Source: Clarkia xantiana subsp. parviflora (Eukaryota > Streptophyta > Magnoliopsida > Myrtales > Onagraceae). Taken from it: a stretch of DNA of 64,000 nt. A program made the position numbers and the translations under genes. This document shows positions 1 through 11,900 of this stretch, one piece after another. The notes under the pieces are model-generated. The model saw only the letters and a program-made list of their open reading frames with translations. It made no database searches and was not told the DNA's origin. The DNA lies in contig JAPTYO010000010.1 of NCBI GenBank assembly GCA_036873135.1, forward strand, positions 12,124,134 to 12,188,133. The letters are read 5' to 3'. Numbering within the stretch: the first letter of the stretch is position 1; each line of letters begins with the position of its first letter.

Positions 1-223
1 CGGCGGCGATGAACCGGAGGTTCATGGTGTACGGATCGTTGGTGGAGATGAAATGGAAGGATAAGAGCGGGACGGCGAAGAGAGCGACGAAGCGGTTGAT
101 GCCGGAGCACTGGTCGGGGGTGAAGATCTTCCACCACTTGACGGAGCCGTAGGCGAGGATCATGGCGACGTAGAGCGGCACCATTGCCGTCATGACATGG
201 TAAAAGTCGGCTCCGGTGATCAT
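1..223 (-). CDS. PIN1-like: PIN-type auxin efflux carrier, first exon only (5' partial gene)
   Basis: Reading the minus strand from the ATG at 223 gives an open frame to the window edge, about 74 residues. It begins [20 protein letters not shown] and continues with [20 protein letters not shown] and [19 protein letters not shown]. These are the conserved N-terminal transmembrane helices of long PIN proteins, which export auxin across the plasma membrane and set polar auxin flow. The [20 protein letters not shown] start is typical of the PIN1 clade; the PIN3/PIN7 start is different. The rest of the gene lies outside the window, so integrity cannot be judged. A run of TATTTA-type repeats near 465-485 could supply a TATA box for this strand, but this is weak. 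Family is near certain; PIN1 clade is likely. Confidence 0.93.
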   Translation of the reverse strand, partial: MITGADFYHVMTAMVPLYVAMILAYGSVKWWKIFTPDQCSGINRFVALFAVPLLSFHFISTNDPYTMNLRFIAA

Positions 224-3200
224 TTTGAGTTCTTCTGTATGTGAGTGTTAGCTCGGGAGAAGGAGAAGAATGGGGGTGATGAAGAAGATGAAGTGGAAGT
301 GATGAAATAATAAAGAGGGGGGGGCATGTGGGTTGGAGTTCGAGTAATGGTGGCGATTGGTCAGTTTGAAAGAGGAGAGAGAAAGGATTAGATAGGTACA
401 GGGCGGAGTCCAAAGCACAGTGGTCTAGTTTCGCCGCTAGCTACACTCCTATAGTCACTGCTTATTTATTTATTTATTTATATTTAAAATAATTATTAGG
501 AGTTAATACTTAATACTTACTAATTACTAAAAAAAAAAAAATTAATATAAATGTGACTGTCTACTTTAAATATGTATTATCTATATATATATAAATGGTT
601 ACACTAAAATAAAATATTTAAAATGTCATTTTATATGCATTGCGATTATTATTATTATATTATACGTGTTAATCATGTTTTTGTAGTTTTTTTTTAAATT
701 GTATCAATTTTTTGATTGAAAATACTTTAATTTTTTCAAAAAGAAAAATAATAAAACTCTTATTTTTAAGTTCGAATTCAAACATAAGTGTTGCATTTGG
801 GTTCATATTTGAACCATATTCACCATATTCAGATTCTGACTCGGAATAAATTTCGAGATTTTTTTTAAAAATTTGGTAAAAACTTTAGTACATTTATCGA
901 AGAAAGCGATAAAGGTAAGAGTAAAACTGTTATTTTATAATCATTTAACCTCATTTTGAAATGTATATAGCTAAACAATTATGTCAATAAATAAAAGTAG
1001 TGGTCGGATCACGATAAGTAAACATAAATAACTAAATGATGAACTAACTCTTATTACTAATATAAGTGTTGTCGTGCTCGGCTCGGTCAGACCACGACTC
1101 ATCTCACATATAGTCTCTCATAGACCAGATAAATATGACGGGTCCTCTAATTTGGTGAATAGAGTTATGAATGATTGATAAATCACGCTTCAGACGAATA
1201 AGTCTAAAAAAAAGTAAGACTCCTACAACTCACGTGAAGATAGTTAAAACTTCTAAAATGTTGTTTTCCTATTGTTTATTGGGTTGATAGATAAGTCCTA
1301 AAATGTTGTTTCCCTTATATTAGGTAGTCGATTATGTTGGGTACTCGACCAAATTGCTAGCTATATTTTTTTTCCAATCATTTTTTATTAGTTCTATTAG
1401 AATTTCTGTCTAATTTAGACAGACCATTGACGTATGTGTTTTTCACGTACTGAACAAAACACGACAAACTGTTAAATATTTCTATAATTACGTGTCAAAC
1501 ATGTGACTATTAATACAAGAGATTATCATATGTTTATTTTTTAAGTATTCATTTTTTCTGTGTGTGGTATCTTAAGTGTCAGCTCCTAAAATAATACTTA
1601 TTCTCATCCGGTCGGTTTGTAAGGAGTAAAATATTGATTATGATGATATTTTTCATATTCATAATATATATATATTTGGGAGGCATTTTGTTTTTATTTT
1701 TTTATAAATAAAATTAGTATTATGTCCTAGATTATCAATAGGGATAATTCCTAATTCATATTTTAAAATGAGAATTTAGTCAATTTACGTATATAATAGT
1801 TGAAGTTAGTTTTAATTTTTTATGATTTAAAAATAAACCCATTAAGATCATTTGAGACTCATATGTCAAATTTGTATTTACTTCACAATGCAAGGTTCCA
1901 ATATAAAATCACTTTAATCCTACATGAAAGTTGAACCATAAAAAAAGAAAAATGGCCACTATAGAAAATATAAATATTCACATGAATGCTCTTCTATGAA
2001 AATGGTGCAAATATATATATATATATATAAAATAAATATATAAAAATCGGTTTTGAACCGGTCTAGAACTGGCTTAAACAAAACCGATCTCTGTTGAATT
2101 AGAATTATTTAAATCAGTTCTGGTCCAATTCGAAACCAGAAAGCCCAACCCTAGTTCCGTCACTTCTATAAATGCAACATCTAGTGATGGAAAGTATATT
2201 ATGAACCGTGGCATGCATGTTCATGATATGGGCACTAATTAGCGTAAAGGGAATGTTTGTGAAATCTTGTACTTGTATGGTTCTTCTTATAAGGAGAATT
2301 ATTATTAGAAAGATATCGACGAAAAACTCCATCCACAAAGGATTTAAAAACTAGGGCACAAAAATTGGGGGGAGAGGACAAGTTGCATGAAGTGATTCCT
2401 TCACGTGGATTGCTAAATTATATACAAATTATTTTGATATTATTCACTGTATAAGTAGCACCCACCTCACTTGGATTTATTTGACATAAAAATCTTATCA
2501 CATCAATAATTTTATTATTATATTATTCTAACGTAGAACAACACTCTAAGTTGAAGAAATGATATATGTGGTTCGATCACGATTTGATTTTATCTAAGTA
2601 GTATGATTTGTAATTTTTATCTAACTTACATGACAAATAATTATCTACGCACATTCGAATAATGCATTGTATACGCACTAATTTTATTTCCCTTCTATTT
2701 CTAAATTTCTAGATTTCTTAATGATGGATGATATCTACTAATTAAGGTATAAAAATATAGAGTTAATTATCAAATTGCTTTTTTATATATGTTTCAGCAA
2801 TCAAACAAATTACTAGTTAAATATATATATTTTTTTTTTTCAAATGTTTTGCTATTTTGTATTTCCTTCATGTACAAATTACTAGCTCCATCGAGTTTAT
2901 CTTCATATTTGGACGCTATTAATGGCCCACGTAATGGGCACATAATGAAAAAAATTAGCTAGTAATTTGTTTAACTACCTGAAAATCTTCTAGCAATTCG
3001 TTAGATTCTCAAACATCAGCTAATAAATTTCTAGTTCAAGTTTTAAATATGTACAAATTGCTAATTTCTGATTTAAGTTTTCAAAATGTACAAAATATAC
3101 ATTCTCTCCGAGCTCATTTAACAGTAAACATTGGAAACTAGCTTAGCTAGGTTTATCAGCGCTGATACACTTAATTAAGTTAGTTACCAATGTTTACAGC

Positions 3201-4976
3201 TAAATGAGCTTTGAGAAAATGTATATTTTGTTCCAACCATAAAAGATCGAATCGCGTGTCATTGTACTTGGAGATGAATGTGAGGGTCTTCATTATAACC
3301 AAGATATAACTAGGTGTGTAATTAAGCACACAAATTAATTGAGTAGATAATGGAGAAGAGGAATGTATAATGGAAAACTCTCTCGTTCGTAGCAAAACCC
3401 CAAGCACCATGCTCCAATTCATCTCCCAAAGTTTAAGTTATGTCTTCAACAAGACTACAAAACAAAAGAAAACAAAGAAGACAAAACTCGAAAGGCCATC
3501 CCCTAGCTTCATTCATTGCACTATCTAGACAGTTTGGTAAATGCTTTGTTTTAGGACGACTACAAAAATATATATTATATTATATATCATTGATGATTCC
3601 GAAATATATATTATTTAGAGAAAGTTCACGTGTGATAGGATAAATTATTTAATCCTTAATAAATATATTAGCATTTTCCAACATAATTAATCATTATCAT
3701 AAACTCCATTAATTAGTTTGCTGATTAGTGGAAGTTATCAATTAATTAAATTATTAAGGATGCTTCGTACAAATCATGTTGTTTAGCTCTGAAGTTTTAA
3801 GTTTGACTCCTCGAAAAGTCACATCATATTGATCCGATTAAAATATCAAAACCGATTTTACATACATACTGCATCAGACATAAGAAGAGACGAGTAGAAT
3901 ACGACATAACGAGCTGACCTCTTGAGTATTTTTTTTTTTTTTTTTATATACAAGATTGATTTCGTAATTTCATGCCAAGAGTGTATTTATGTTAAAGTCT
4001 CCCCAATGCGATTTTTCCAGCGGGATTCAAATTTATTTCGCCCACGGAAATACAACTCGCTTTACAAGTTACTCCAACTAACTTAGGTGCCGGTCTCTTG
4101 TCTATACTTAAGCTACTAGTGGAGCTACGTTGGGACTAGTACGCATATGCTTTTGTTAATTAAGTCTAGTCGTATAAAAAAATCCAGACCGTAAAAATAA
4201 AAGACTGAGCATTAAGTAGCAGAATAAGTCTATGGTTCGCTATGGTCGCCACATAGTAGAATAGAAGAGTTCAAATATTCAAATCTTAAATGACACCTAA
4301 TATTAGTTTATTAATTTGACCTGGAAAAAAGGGTTAAGAACCTAGCTATAGACTGTATGAAGTTTCTTCAATGTTGAGATTTGGTATCTGACGTTAAAAT
4401 AGTGTCTCAGGTTTCATTTTTGTTGAAATTTGATGTTTCGATATGATTACTTTAGAGAAGTCAATTATCTCGACGAAACTGACTGTCAAATTCCGCGCAA
4501 GTAAATTCCGCGCAAGTAAATTCCGCTCCGTTGTCGTTGGAAATTGCTCCACAACACTCTGTTGAAAACCTTTTCTTTTTGATGTTCAACTTTTGGGGGA
4601 AATTTGACGACTTTGTGAAAAGTAGAGAATGATGGATTATGAGTGTGTGAGTGGGTTGATGAAAATGATTGATGAATGGATAGGAAATTACGCATAGAGC
4701 CACCAAATTTCAACAAAAAATGAAACCTGCTAGGACTGTCCATTTTAACATTTCAAACTTCAGACACCAAATTTCAATATTGGGTAATATTCAGACAATT
4801 TATATATATGTTCTTAAGCCAGAAAACAATGGTACGTATATAATGCAAATTAATGTGTTAATTTATATTATATATCGCCATTAGTTGATTGTATAATTTC
4901 CAATGCATGCATGCTAGTAAAGTTAAACGGTAGCAATAAATACAAGGAGAGGTTTGTAGGGTTTAATTAGGGTAAT
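224..4976. other. AT-rich intergenic region, no gene recognised
   Basis: This 4.7-kb stretch separates the PIN-like and CAR4-like genes, which are both on the minus strand. It is AT-rich with (AT)n runs (for example 2008-2034), poly-A/T tracts and short open frames with no recognisable protein. It holds one MULE-type MITE (4331-4820) and, around 2800-3060, a foldback-like sequence with inverted copies of a motif resembling ACAAATTACTAGCT, related to the element at 44090-44425. The 74-, 80- and 67-residue open frames at 2114-2338, 3180-3422 and 3440-3643 show no domain or splice support. Confidence 0.6.
4331..4820. mobile_element. MULE-type MITE, GGGTTAAG family
   Basis: The left end reads GGGTTAAGAACCTAG and the right end TTCTTAAGCC, an imperfect terminal inverted repeat, with arms containing the family phrases about 'aaatttcaacaaa' and 'cttcagacacca'. 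The interior (around 4560-4690) is related in inverted orientation to the element at 49776-50308. Flanks (TGGAAAAAA / AGAAAACAA) match at only 6 of 9 positions, so the target duplication is eroded. Two copies of an ATTCCGCGCAAGTAA unit lie near 4490-4520. Non-autonomous; no transposase reading frame. Confidence 0.7.
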
Positions 4977-6534
4977 TTAGCAACCATTTAGATCGATCCA
5001 TTCGAGCCGAAGTTCGACTTCGCCGCACTCGACGTTCCTGAGGCGGAGACACAGGTCCTGGAATATCTTGCCTTCGAAGCAAGTGATGCAGCTCTCTTCG
5101 GCTAGACAGTTTTGTCTGCACGGTTGAATCCTCGATATAATGGTGCCACTGGGAAGCCCTAGCAGGTCTGTCTTTAGGGCGTCTGTGAATGCTTTCACAT
5201 CAAATTCTGCTTCTCCCATGTGGTCGTCTTTGCTGAACATGTCGTGGTCGTATACTGTCTGCAATATATATATATATATATACTTTTAAAATCATACTAA
5301 TTCATACTTCTATTAATTTCTCACTAAAACTACTACTGTAAAGTATTTTTTTTTCTTCTAAATGTACAGAATTAACGGAATATTTTATGAAATGACATGA
5401 TTAAGAAGTAATAACTTAAGTAAGAATTAATAATTTATACTAATGTTATAGTTGAGTCACGGCTGGATCGAAGCTTAATTGCGATCCATCCAGAGTTCTT
5501 GGTTTGGATCCCTAGTCTCGATTTTTACTCAGACCAACTCTCTACCCTTTTTTTTGGCAAAAAAAAAAAAAAAAAAAAAAAAAAACTAGTAGTGGCGACC
5601 TTAGGGTTATCCTGTTACGTAATTGTTCGGGCTTTCGTGCTCATTAGTCTATTTTTTTCCCCGACTAAACTTAGTGAACAACCAACACATGCATTAGTCC
5701 CGCCAACGTAACCCCATCAACAGCCTATTATAGTCAAGATGCTGACCCGTTAAATCCAGTTCTACTCGTCTCCTCATATGCCTGATGAACTTTCCACTCT
5801 TGGGCGAGCTTATCTGACTAGAGCTCAATTCGAACTCTAATAGATTTAGGGGTCGACCGAAGATCGATTGTGATCCAATCTAAATGGTCGGTTTGCCCCA
5901 AATCGACTGGGCTCGAATTGAGCCCAATTTGGGGGTTCATTGGTCTTTGGGTGTGGTGAGCTTGTATGGATGGGGATCTAGACATTGGACCCTCAACTGG
6001 GACACAATTCTTATAACAATAGTATAAGTTTTTAAAGCTTAATAATATTTAGAAAAGTATTCAGGTAATTATATATAAATTTAAAAAGTATTTAAAGACA
6101 ATTTTGAATAAGTAATTAAGAGAAACTACAAATTATTATCGTTTTGAAAAAGATTATATATTTTAAAAATGGTATAACAAACCATTTTAGGCAAACATAT
6201 CTCATAATTTTATGGACGACCGATTAACACGCTATATCACACGCGTTACGAACTTACTAGCTTGACCGGAATGTCGGGATCCGAGATGGCCAAGGTTAAC
6301 TCTTCATCCCACACCGGATTCACATCCTTTGGCACAACCCTGGTCTTCAATTTCTGCACCCATCAATAATGTCGAATCAAAACAAACACAATAACTATAA
6401 AAAGGCGCAATTCAAAGATAGACCTCTTTGCCCATCCTGATGACTACGTAGGGATCACTGGTGCACACATCGCGAACCGCGAGGTTAAGACCACGCTTTA
6501 CCCGGATTTTCATAACACCCAATAGCCCGTCCAT
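4977..6534 (-). CDS. CAR4-like: C2-domain ABA-related protein (CAR4-like)
   Basis: Three exons (6424-6534, 6258-6353, 4977-5258) join with GT-AG introns to a 162-residue protein, the usual CAR length. It is one C2 domain: RVKRGLNLAVRDVCTSDPYV, then TRVVPKDVNPVWDEELTL, then LTVYDHDMFSKDDHMGEAEF, and an end with RNVECGEVELRLEWIDL. The calcium-ligand aspartates of loops 1 and 3 are present (D22, D27, D73, D75, D81). CAR proteins bind phospholipid membranes in a calcium-dependent way and bring PYR/PYL abscisic-acid receptors to the plasma membrane; some were first described as GTPase-activating proteins. The short start without an N-terminal extension and the FSKDD loop most resemble Arabidopsis CAR4 (At3g17980, from memory). 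Its neighbour, a TOC64-like gene, is also next to CAR4 in Arabidopsis, which supports orthology. No lesion is visible. Confidence 0.92.
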
Positions 6535-8940
6535 TGCGCAGAGTCTATAAGAGTCGGAAATACGAACTAGGGTTAATTATGAGTTATTGATGAGATAGAT
6601 AGAAGAAATAAAAACATTACAATGAGTGTAGAAAGACAACGTACGTACATTGTTGGTATGTTTTTGTGTGGGATCGGGATGGATGGTGGTGTTGTTTGTT
6701 GTTAGAATTGGGTGATTCAAATTCTTCTTATTTGGAAATCTGAGTGGCAGTTACTTGATTCTGTTTATTCATGCAGAATTTTGTGGAGGCAGTTACTTTC
6801 TCTTTTTCTTAAAATTGCATGATGTATTTTTAGGAACTAACCCCATCAATCGTGTTCGATTCTTTATTTTATCTTCATTTTGTGATATGGGTATTATCCA
6901 AACATTCAACCTAAGATTATTTATGCGTAGGCACAATATAATACCTCACATACCATATAGATTGAAAATAAGAGATTTTTATCTTTTTGCAATACTTCAG
7001 AAGACGGTTCGAATAACATTTACATTTCAACTTGAGATATCTAACTAAAAAATGAAGTGTTAAACAGCTCTATATATATACCATATTATATAAACTATGT
7101 AATATTGTGTAGCGGCTCAACACTATCCTAACCAGATTAGGCTATAAACCCCGCTGTGATCATGGAAATGTAAATATATTTATAGCGATTACTAGGGGTG
7201 TAAATGAGTTAAACCACTCATAAGCCACTCGATAGTAATGATACTCAAATTCAACTCGCTAAATTTTGAGTCGAGTTTTTTTATGGTATCGAGTCGAGTA
7301 CGAGTTTCGCTGGTACTCGACTCGATAGGCTCAAGAGCCTAATCGATTTTTTTTTTTTTTTTTTTTGCATATTCAAGTCAAACTCGAGTTTATTCGAGTT
7401 TTACATAATATTATATATATATTCAGTTCAAATCAAATTTGAGCTCAAACCAAAAGCTAACTGATTTGAGCTATAGCTCGAATTATGGTGCGTCTTTCAT
7501 GACTTAATTGACTAAATTTAACTTTAGTAAGCCGAGCTCAAACTCGTCGAGTATAGCACTGAATCGAACTTGAGTTTGAAAATTTTAGGTTCAGTTGTGT
7601 TCGAGTTCGAATAAAATGAGTCGGGTCAAGTCGAACTTGTCAAATATTCGGCTAAGTTAAACCACTAGCTAGTCCTTTTTCCTTTATAAGCAAACTCGGT
7701 GCAAGTAATGCTTAACTTAAATTTGAAATAAGCATACTACGACGTATAAATACTACCCTCCTATTAAGGACCCTCCTAGGACCAACCTGAAAAAAAAAAT
7801 AAAAAAAAAATTACATGATTATATTCGTCCTTAAATGCCACTGCCTATATTTTGGCCAAAAAAAAATGCCACTACCTATATGATAATTAGCACTAGATCT
7901 CAGGCGTGCTAAATTTGAAGGCCTATAGCCCTAGCGTTGGTGACTTGGGGCTTAAAGTTGGACTGAGTCCAGTACTCAAAAGCCCATTTCAACCTGAAAT
8001 GAACCAGCGTCTTGTACCATCTCAACTTAAATAGAACCATCCAAAACAAGAGTGATTATTGTAACCAACTAGATCTACAAAACCAATCAATCACCAATGT
8101 GGAGAATCTGAGAGAATAACAAAATTTGATCAGACCGAAAACCAAGCACATTCGGATCATCTTTCCATCTCTTGATCTGTAATACTGTGCGATTCCTGCA
8201 TTCTCTTGTCAAAGAGACAATCATCAATCTAAGAAGATGAGACCCTTATCGAAATCAAATCACTGGAACAGCTTCCGTAATCGATCAGCAGAGACGGCCG
8301 CTCTTTTGTTGTTCGGTTCGAGGACGAGTGCATAGGTGAAGTCTGCAGAGAGCAGGTGAATCGGTAATTATGCAAAACAAATCGTAAGTAGAGAACTGGG
8401 GTCGTAATTCGTATGTATAATCCGATCAAACGGCAAAGAATATCCAACACATTTGAAATATCACCAAATTCCACTGAAGAGTTATAACGAGGGTTAAGAA
8501 TCTATAAACTGTCCGAGGTTTGCTCTATGTGAGATTTTGGTTTCTGAAGTTTAAATTGTTGATATTGACTGTCTGAAGTTTCAACTTTGTTGAAATTTGA
8601 CGTCACCGTCCAAATTTACTGTTAAAATTGTCAGAACTTGATCATATTCTTGTCACATGACTCGATAAAAAATAAATTCCAAAATTGCCCCTAGTTGGAT
8701 GGTAGCCGGCCGGAGTAGGGTGGTGGCCAGCCGAAGGAGGGTGGTGGCCGGAGTTGGGTGGTGGCCGGAGTAAACATAAAAGTACCAGAGGTAATTTCGA
8801 CTTTTCACACCATTCTATCAAATTTGACAGAAAAAATGGACGGAAAACCAAATTTCAACAAAATTGAAACTTCAGACAGCCAATATCAACAATTTAAACT
8901 TCAGACACCAAAATCTCACATAAGAAAAACTTCAGATAGT
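6535..8940. other. Intergenic region upstream of the CAR4-like gene
   Basis: No gene is supported. The first 200 bases hold the likely promoter and 5' leader of the CAR4-like gene. From about 7190 to 7680 the sequence repeats TCGAG/CTCGA motifs and the phrase 'gttaaaccact' at both ends, and starts TAGGGGTGTAAATGAG, a start common to non-autonomous hAT-like repeats; boundaries are not clear. The 97-residue frame at 6755-7048 and the 81-residue frame at 8229-8474 show no recognisable domain. A truncated MULE-type MITE begins at 8491. Confidence 0.5.
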
Positions 8941-8948
8941 TTATAGGT
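8491..8948. mobile_element. MULE-type MITE, right end truncated, against the TOC64-like 3' end
   Basis: It starts GGGTTAAGAATCTATAAACT and carries the inverted-arm phrases found at 32142-32515 (for example 'ccaatttcaacaaa' near 8850 and 'acttcagacacc' near 8900). A GC-rich core with repeats of GGTGGCCGG lies at 8700-8770. The right arm stops at GTTTATAGGT and lacks the expected terminal TCTTAACCC, so the end is lost. The lost end abuts the last TOC64-like exon, and the stop codon inferred for that gene (8941-8943) falls within this arm. Confidence 0.75.
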
Positions 8949-11900
8949 CACCATTAAAACAATCAAGGCAGTTAAAGAGATGAAGACTGCAACTGCATAG
9001 CGCCCAAAATAACTCGTTGAAACGATCAAGCCTACTCGAGGCTGGCAAGTTTGATAGAGAACAACGAATAAGAGCACTACAAATGGATTTAAAATCTTTC
9101 AGGTAGCTTAGAAAACACGATTTAAGGAGATATTTTTGTAAATAGCTTTTGTTACTAATGGTAAAAAAGTGTAATGAAAAAAATAAGTTGTCACAAGATT
9201 GCAACCATAAAGAAAAATGAGATTCCTAAAAGTCGTAAAAAAATCTCAGATACCAACTTGTCAAACCGTGTTTTCACAGTTAGATATCTAAAAAAAAAAT
9301 AATCTGAGGTATCAAACCGTGTTTACTGAGGTACTTGAAAGATTTCAATCCCGGATCCAAAAAATCATTTACTAACCTTCAATTGCGTCCTTATAATAGC
9401 CTAGCATCTCCCTGGCTGTACCTCTTCTCAAGTAAGCCTTCACATTCTGGAAAGAAACAAATAACAATTATAAACACCACGGTTTTAAGAAAAATTTCCC
9501 CCAAGAAGCAACCTTATGGAAACCAAATACGAAAATAGCAGGCAACAAAAACTAATTAGGCATATAACAAACACCGCAGTTTGAAACCGTGACGCAAAAT
9601 CTGAGCTGGCAGAGATTTCAGATATTCAGAAGTAGTGAAGAACTGATTAGAACATATAAATTTTTACATACCTTCTTGTCTATATTGACGGCTTTTGTGC
9701 AATCCGCTTCTGCTTGAAGGAAACTGCGGATGGAATTATAAAAGAAAACGAAGTTAACGAAGGGACGGTGAGAATGCAGCTGCTAGGATGTAACTGCCGG
9801 TACCTGCCCAGCTCAAGATATGCAGCTGCCCTGTTGCTGTAGTAAGTTGCACTATTTCCATTCAATTTGATGGCCTCTGTGTAGAAGCCAATAGCTTTCT
9901 GCCATAGTTGTTCTTTAAATGCTTGATTACCCTTTATGATAAACACCGCAAAGTTTCAGTCGAAATTTTGAAATAATCCAATCAACATGTTTTGATGGCA
10001 AAAAAAAATCGATGCTTTACCTTTTCTTTAGCAATTTCGGCAGACTCTTCTTTGCTAATAGTGGTCTTCACTGATTTCGCCTTAATTACAGCATCAGCTG
10101 CTTCCTGGAGAGCTGCAAACATGGCCTTGACCGTGTCTAGTAAAAACCGATCACCTCCACATCTTGCTATGAAAGACACTGATACAGGACACTTTTCATG
10201 AAAACCGATCGGTACTGTAGCCTGTATAGAGAATAATAATGAGATCAAAGTTAAAAGCAGGCAGCAACAAAATATGTCGTAGTCTAGAGTATTAACGAGC
10301 TTAGAAAAATAACGTCCATGCAAATTAATTTCAAACATAATAATAATGCACTAATCATTGTTCGAGACCTGACAGCAGCCTGATATGCTCGCGATACTCA
10401 TGAAGCTAGCAATACGTCTTTGGTAGTCCTCCAAATGCAGTTCCTTCGCACCAACTTTTGGAGGGAGATCGGGAACTGTAGGAATCACCAGAATTCCATC
10501 ATCCTGAAAAGAACCCATCACTCGGTTTTCTTATTCCTCAAATATTTCTCAATATATTTTATATTAAGTGCAAACCAACAATAATTGGCAGTGGGAAAGG
10601 CAAAACGGGTTTTCGTATAAGCGTATCTGACTATTAGGAGCTTTGTTATGAGTACACATAGAATAGGAGATTCAGAAACCTAAGTTTCTGATTAACTTTA
10701 TACCTATCGTTTTATTCATCAACTAGCCCATTATATAGGATTAGACCAGTACAATCTAAGGAGATAAGATAATCTACCAGATAACAATAGGAAATAAAAT
10801 ACTTAACTATATCACTAATAGATCTAACATTATCAATAGAGATACTAAAACTAAATCTATCACTAACATTAACCCTAATAATAATAGATATTATCATAGA
10901 TTGGATATATATATCCATAACAAGCTTGTTACGGAAAAAGATGATTCAATGTCATAAAGGAGCTTTTTTTTTACAGTTATTTCAGGAAGTACCTTTAGAA
11001 GAGCATTGACAGCACTCCGCATTTCATTCCTGATCGATTTGCAGTTATCAATCTCCATACTGCTCACTTCTAGTGCTTTATGTAACTGTTCCGAGGTAAG
11101 AGAATCCAAGGCCGGTTTGACCGTGTCAACCCATGCTTCATGATTATGCCTAAATTCATGTCTAAGACAAACAACTCACTTGGTCAATGATCAATAGATT
11201 GATGCTGAAGTTCTTCAAGTTAAAGTAATGCAATAAAGGTGAGAAAAAAAAAACGAGCTTTACACTGAACGTGTGCTCGTTTCTAGTAAAAGGAACAACA
11301 TTTTGATCTAATTGAGATGTCATCATTTCCAGTGGATCATGCAATTGATGACTAGACAGACGACTTTTTGTATGTTATTATGGCAACTTTTGGCATCAAA
11401 TAATGAACTAACCTTTTGATAGCGAGTGTAGCACTAGCTAGTGCTTCAATTGAGGAAGCTTTTAATTCGCTGTTGCTCTTTTGGCTGTTGAATGATTTCA
11501 AGGAAGGAACTTTCGATTTCAAATACTCCTCAAGGTTTTGATGTTTCAAAATTTGTTCTGCACAAAACAAAATATATTTCATGGCATCCAGAAAAATAAA
11601 CAAGGTACATATCACCAAAACTTACTTCCATAAACCTTCTCCGTTGCTTTGATTACCACCTGAGCAGCTCTATCAACAGGGATCTTTAGCAATTTGAAAA
11701 AATCATCAGCTAGTATCATTTGTCTGGGTTTTCGGTGGACTGTGAATGGAACTTGCAAAAGTACATTGCCAACACGATGTAGAATATTGGGATCCTTAGC
11801 AAACCATCCTGTAAGATTAACATGTAGATCATCAACATATAAGTATGTAAAGAATAATAGCAGCCAAACATTTGCTACATGCTTACCCACAGAGTCCAGG

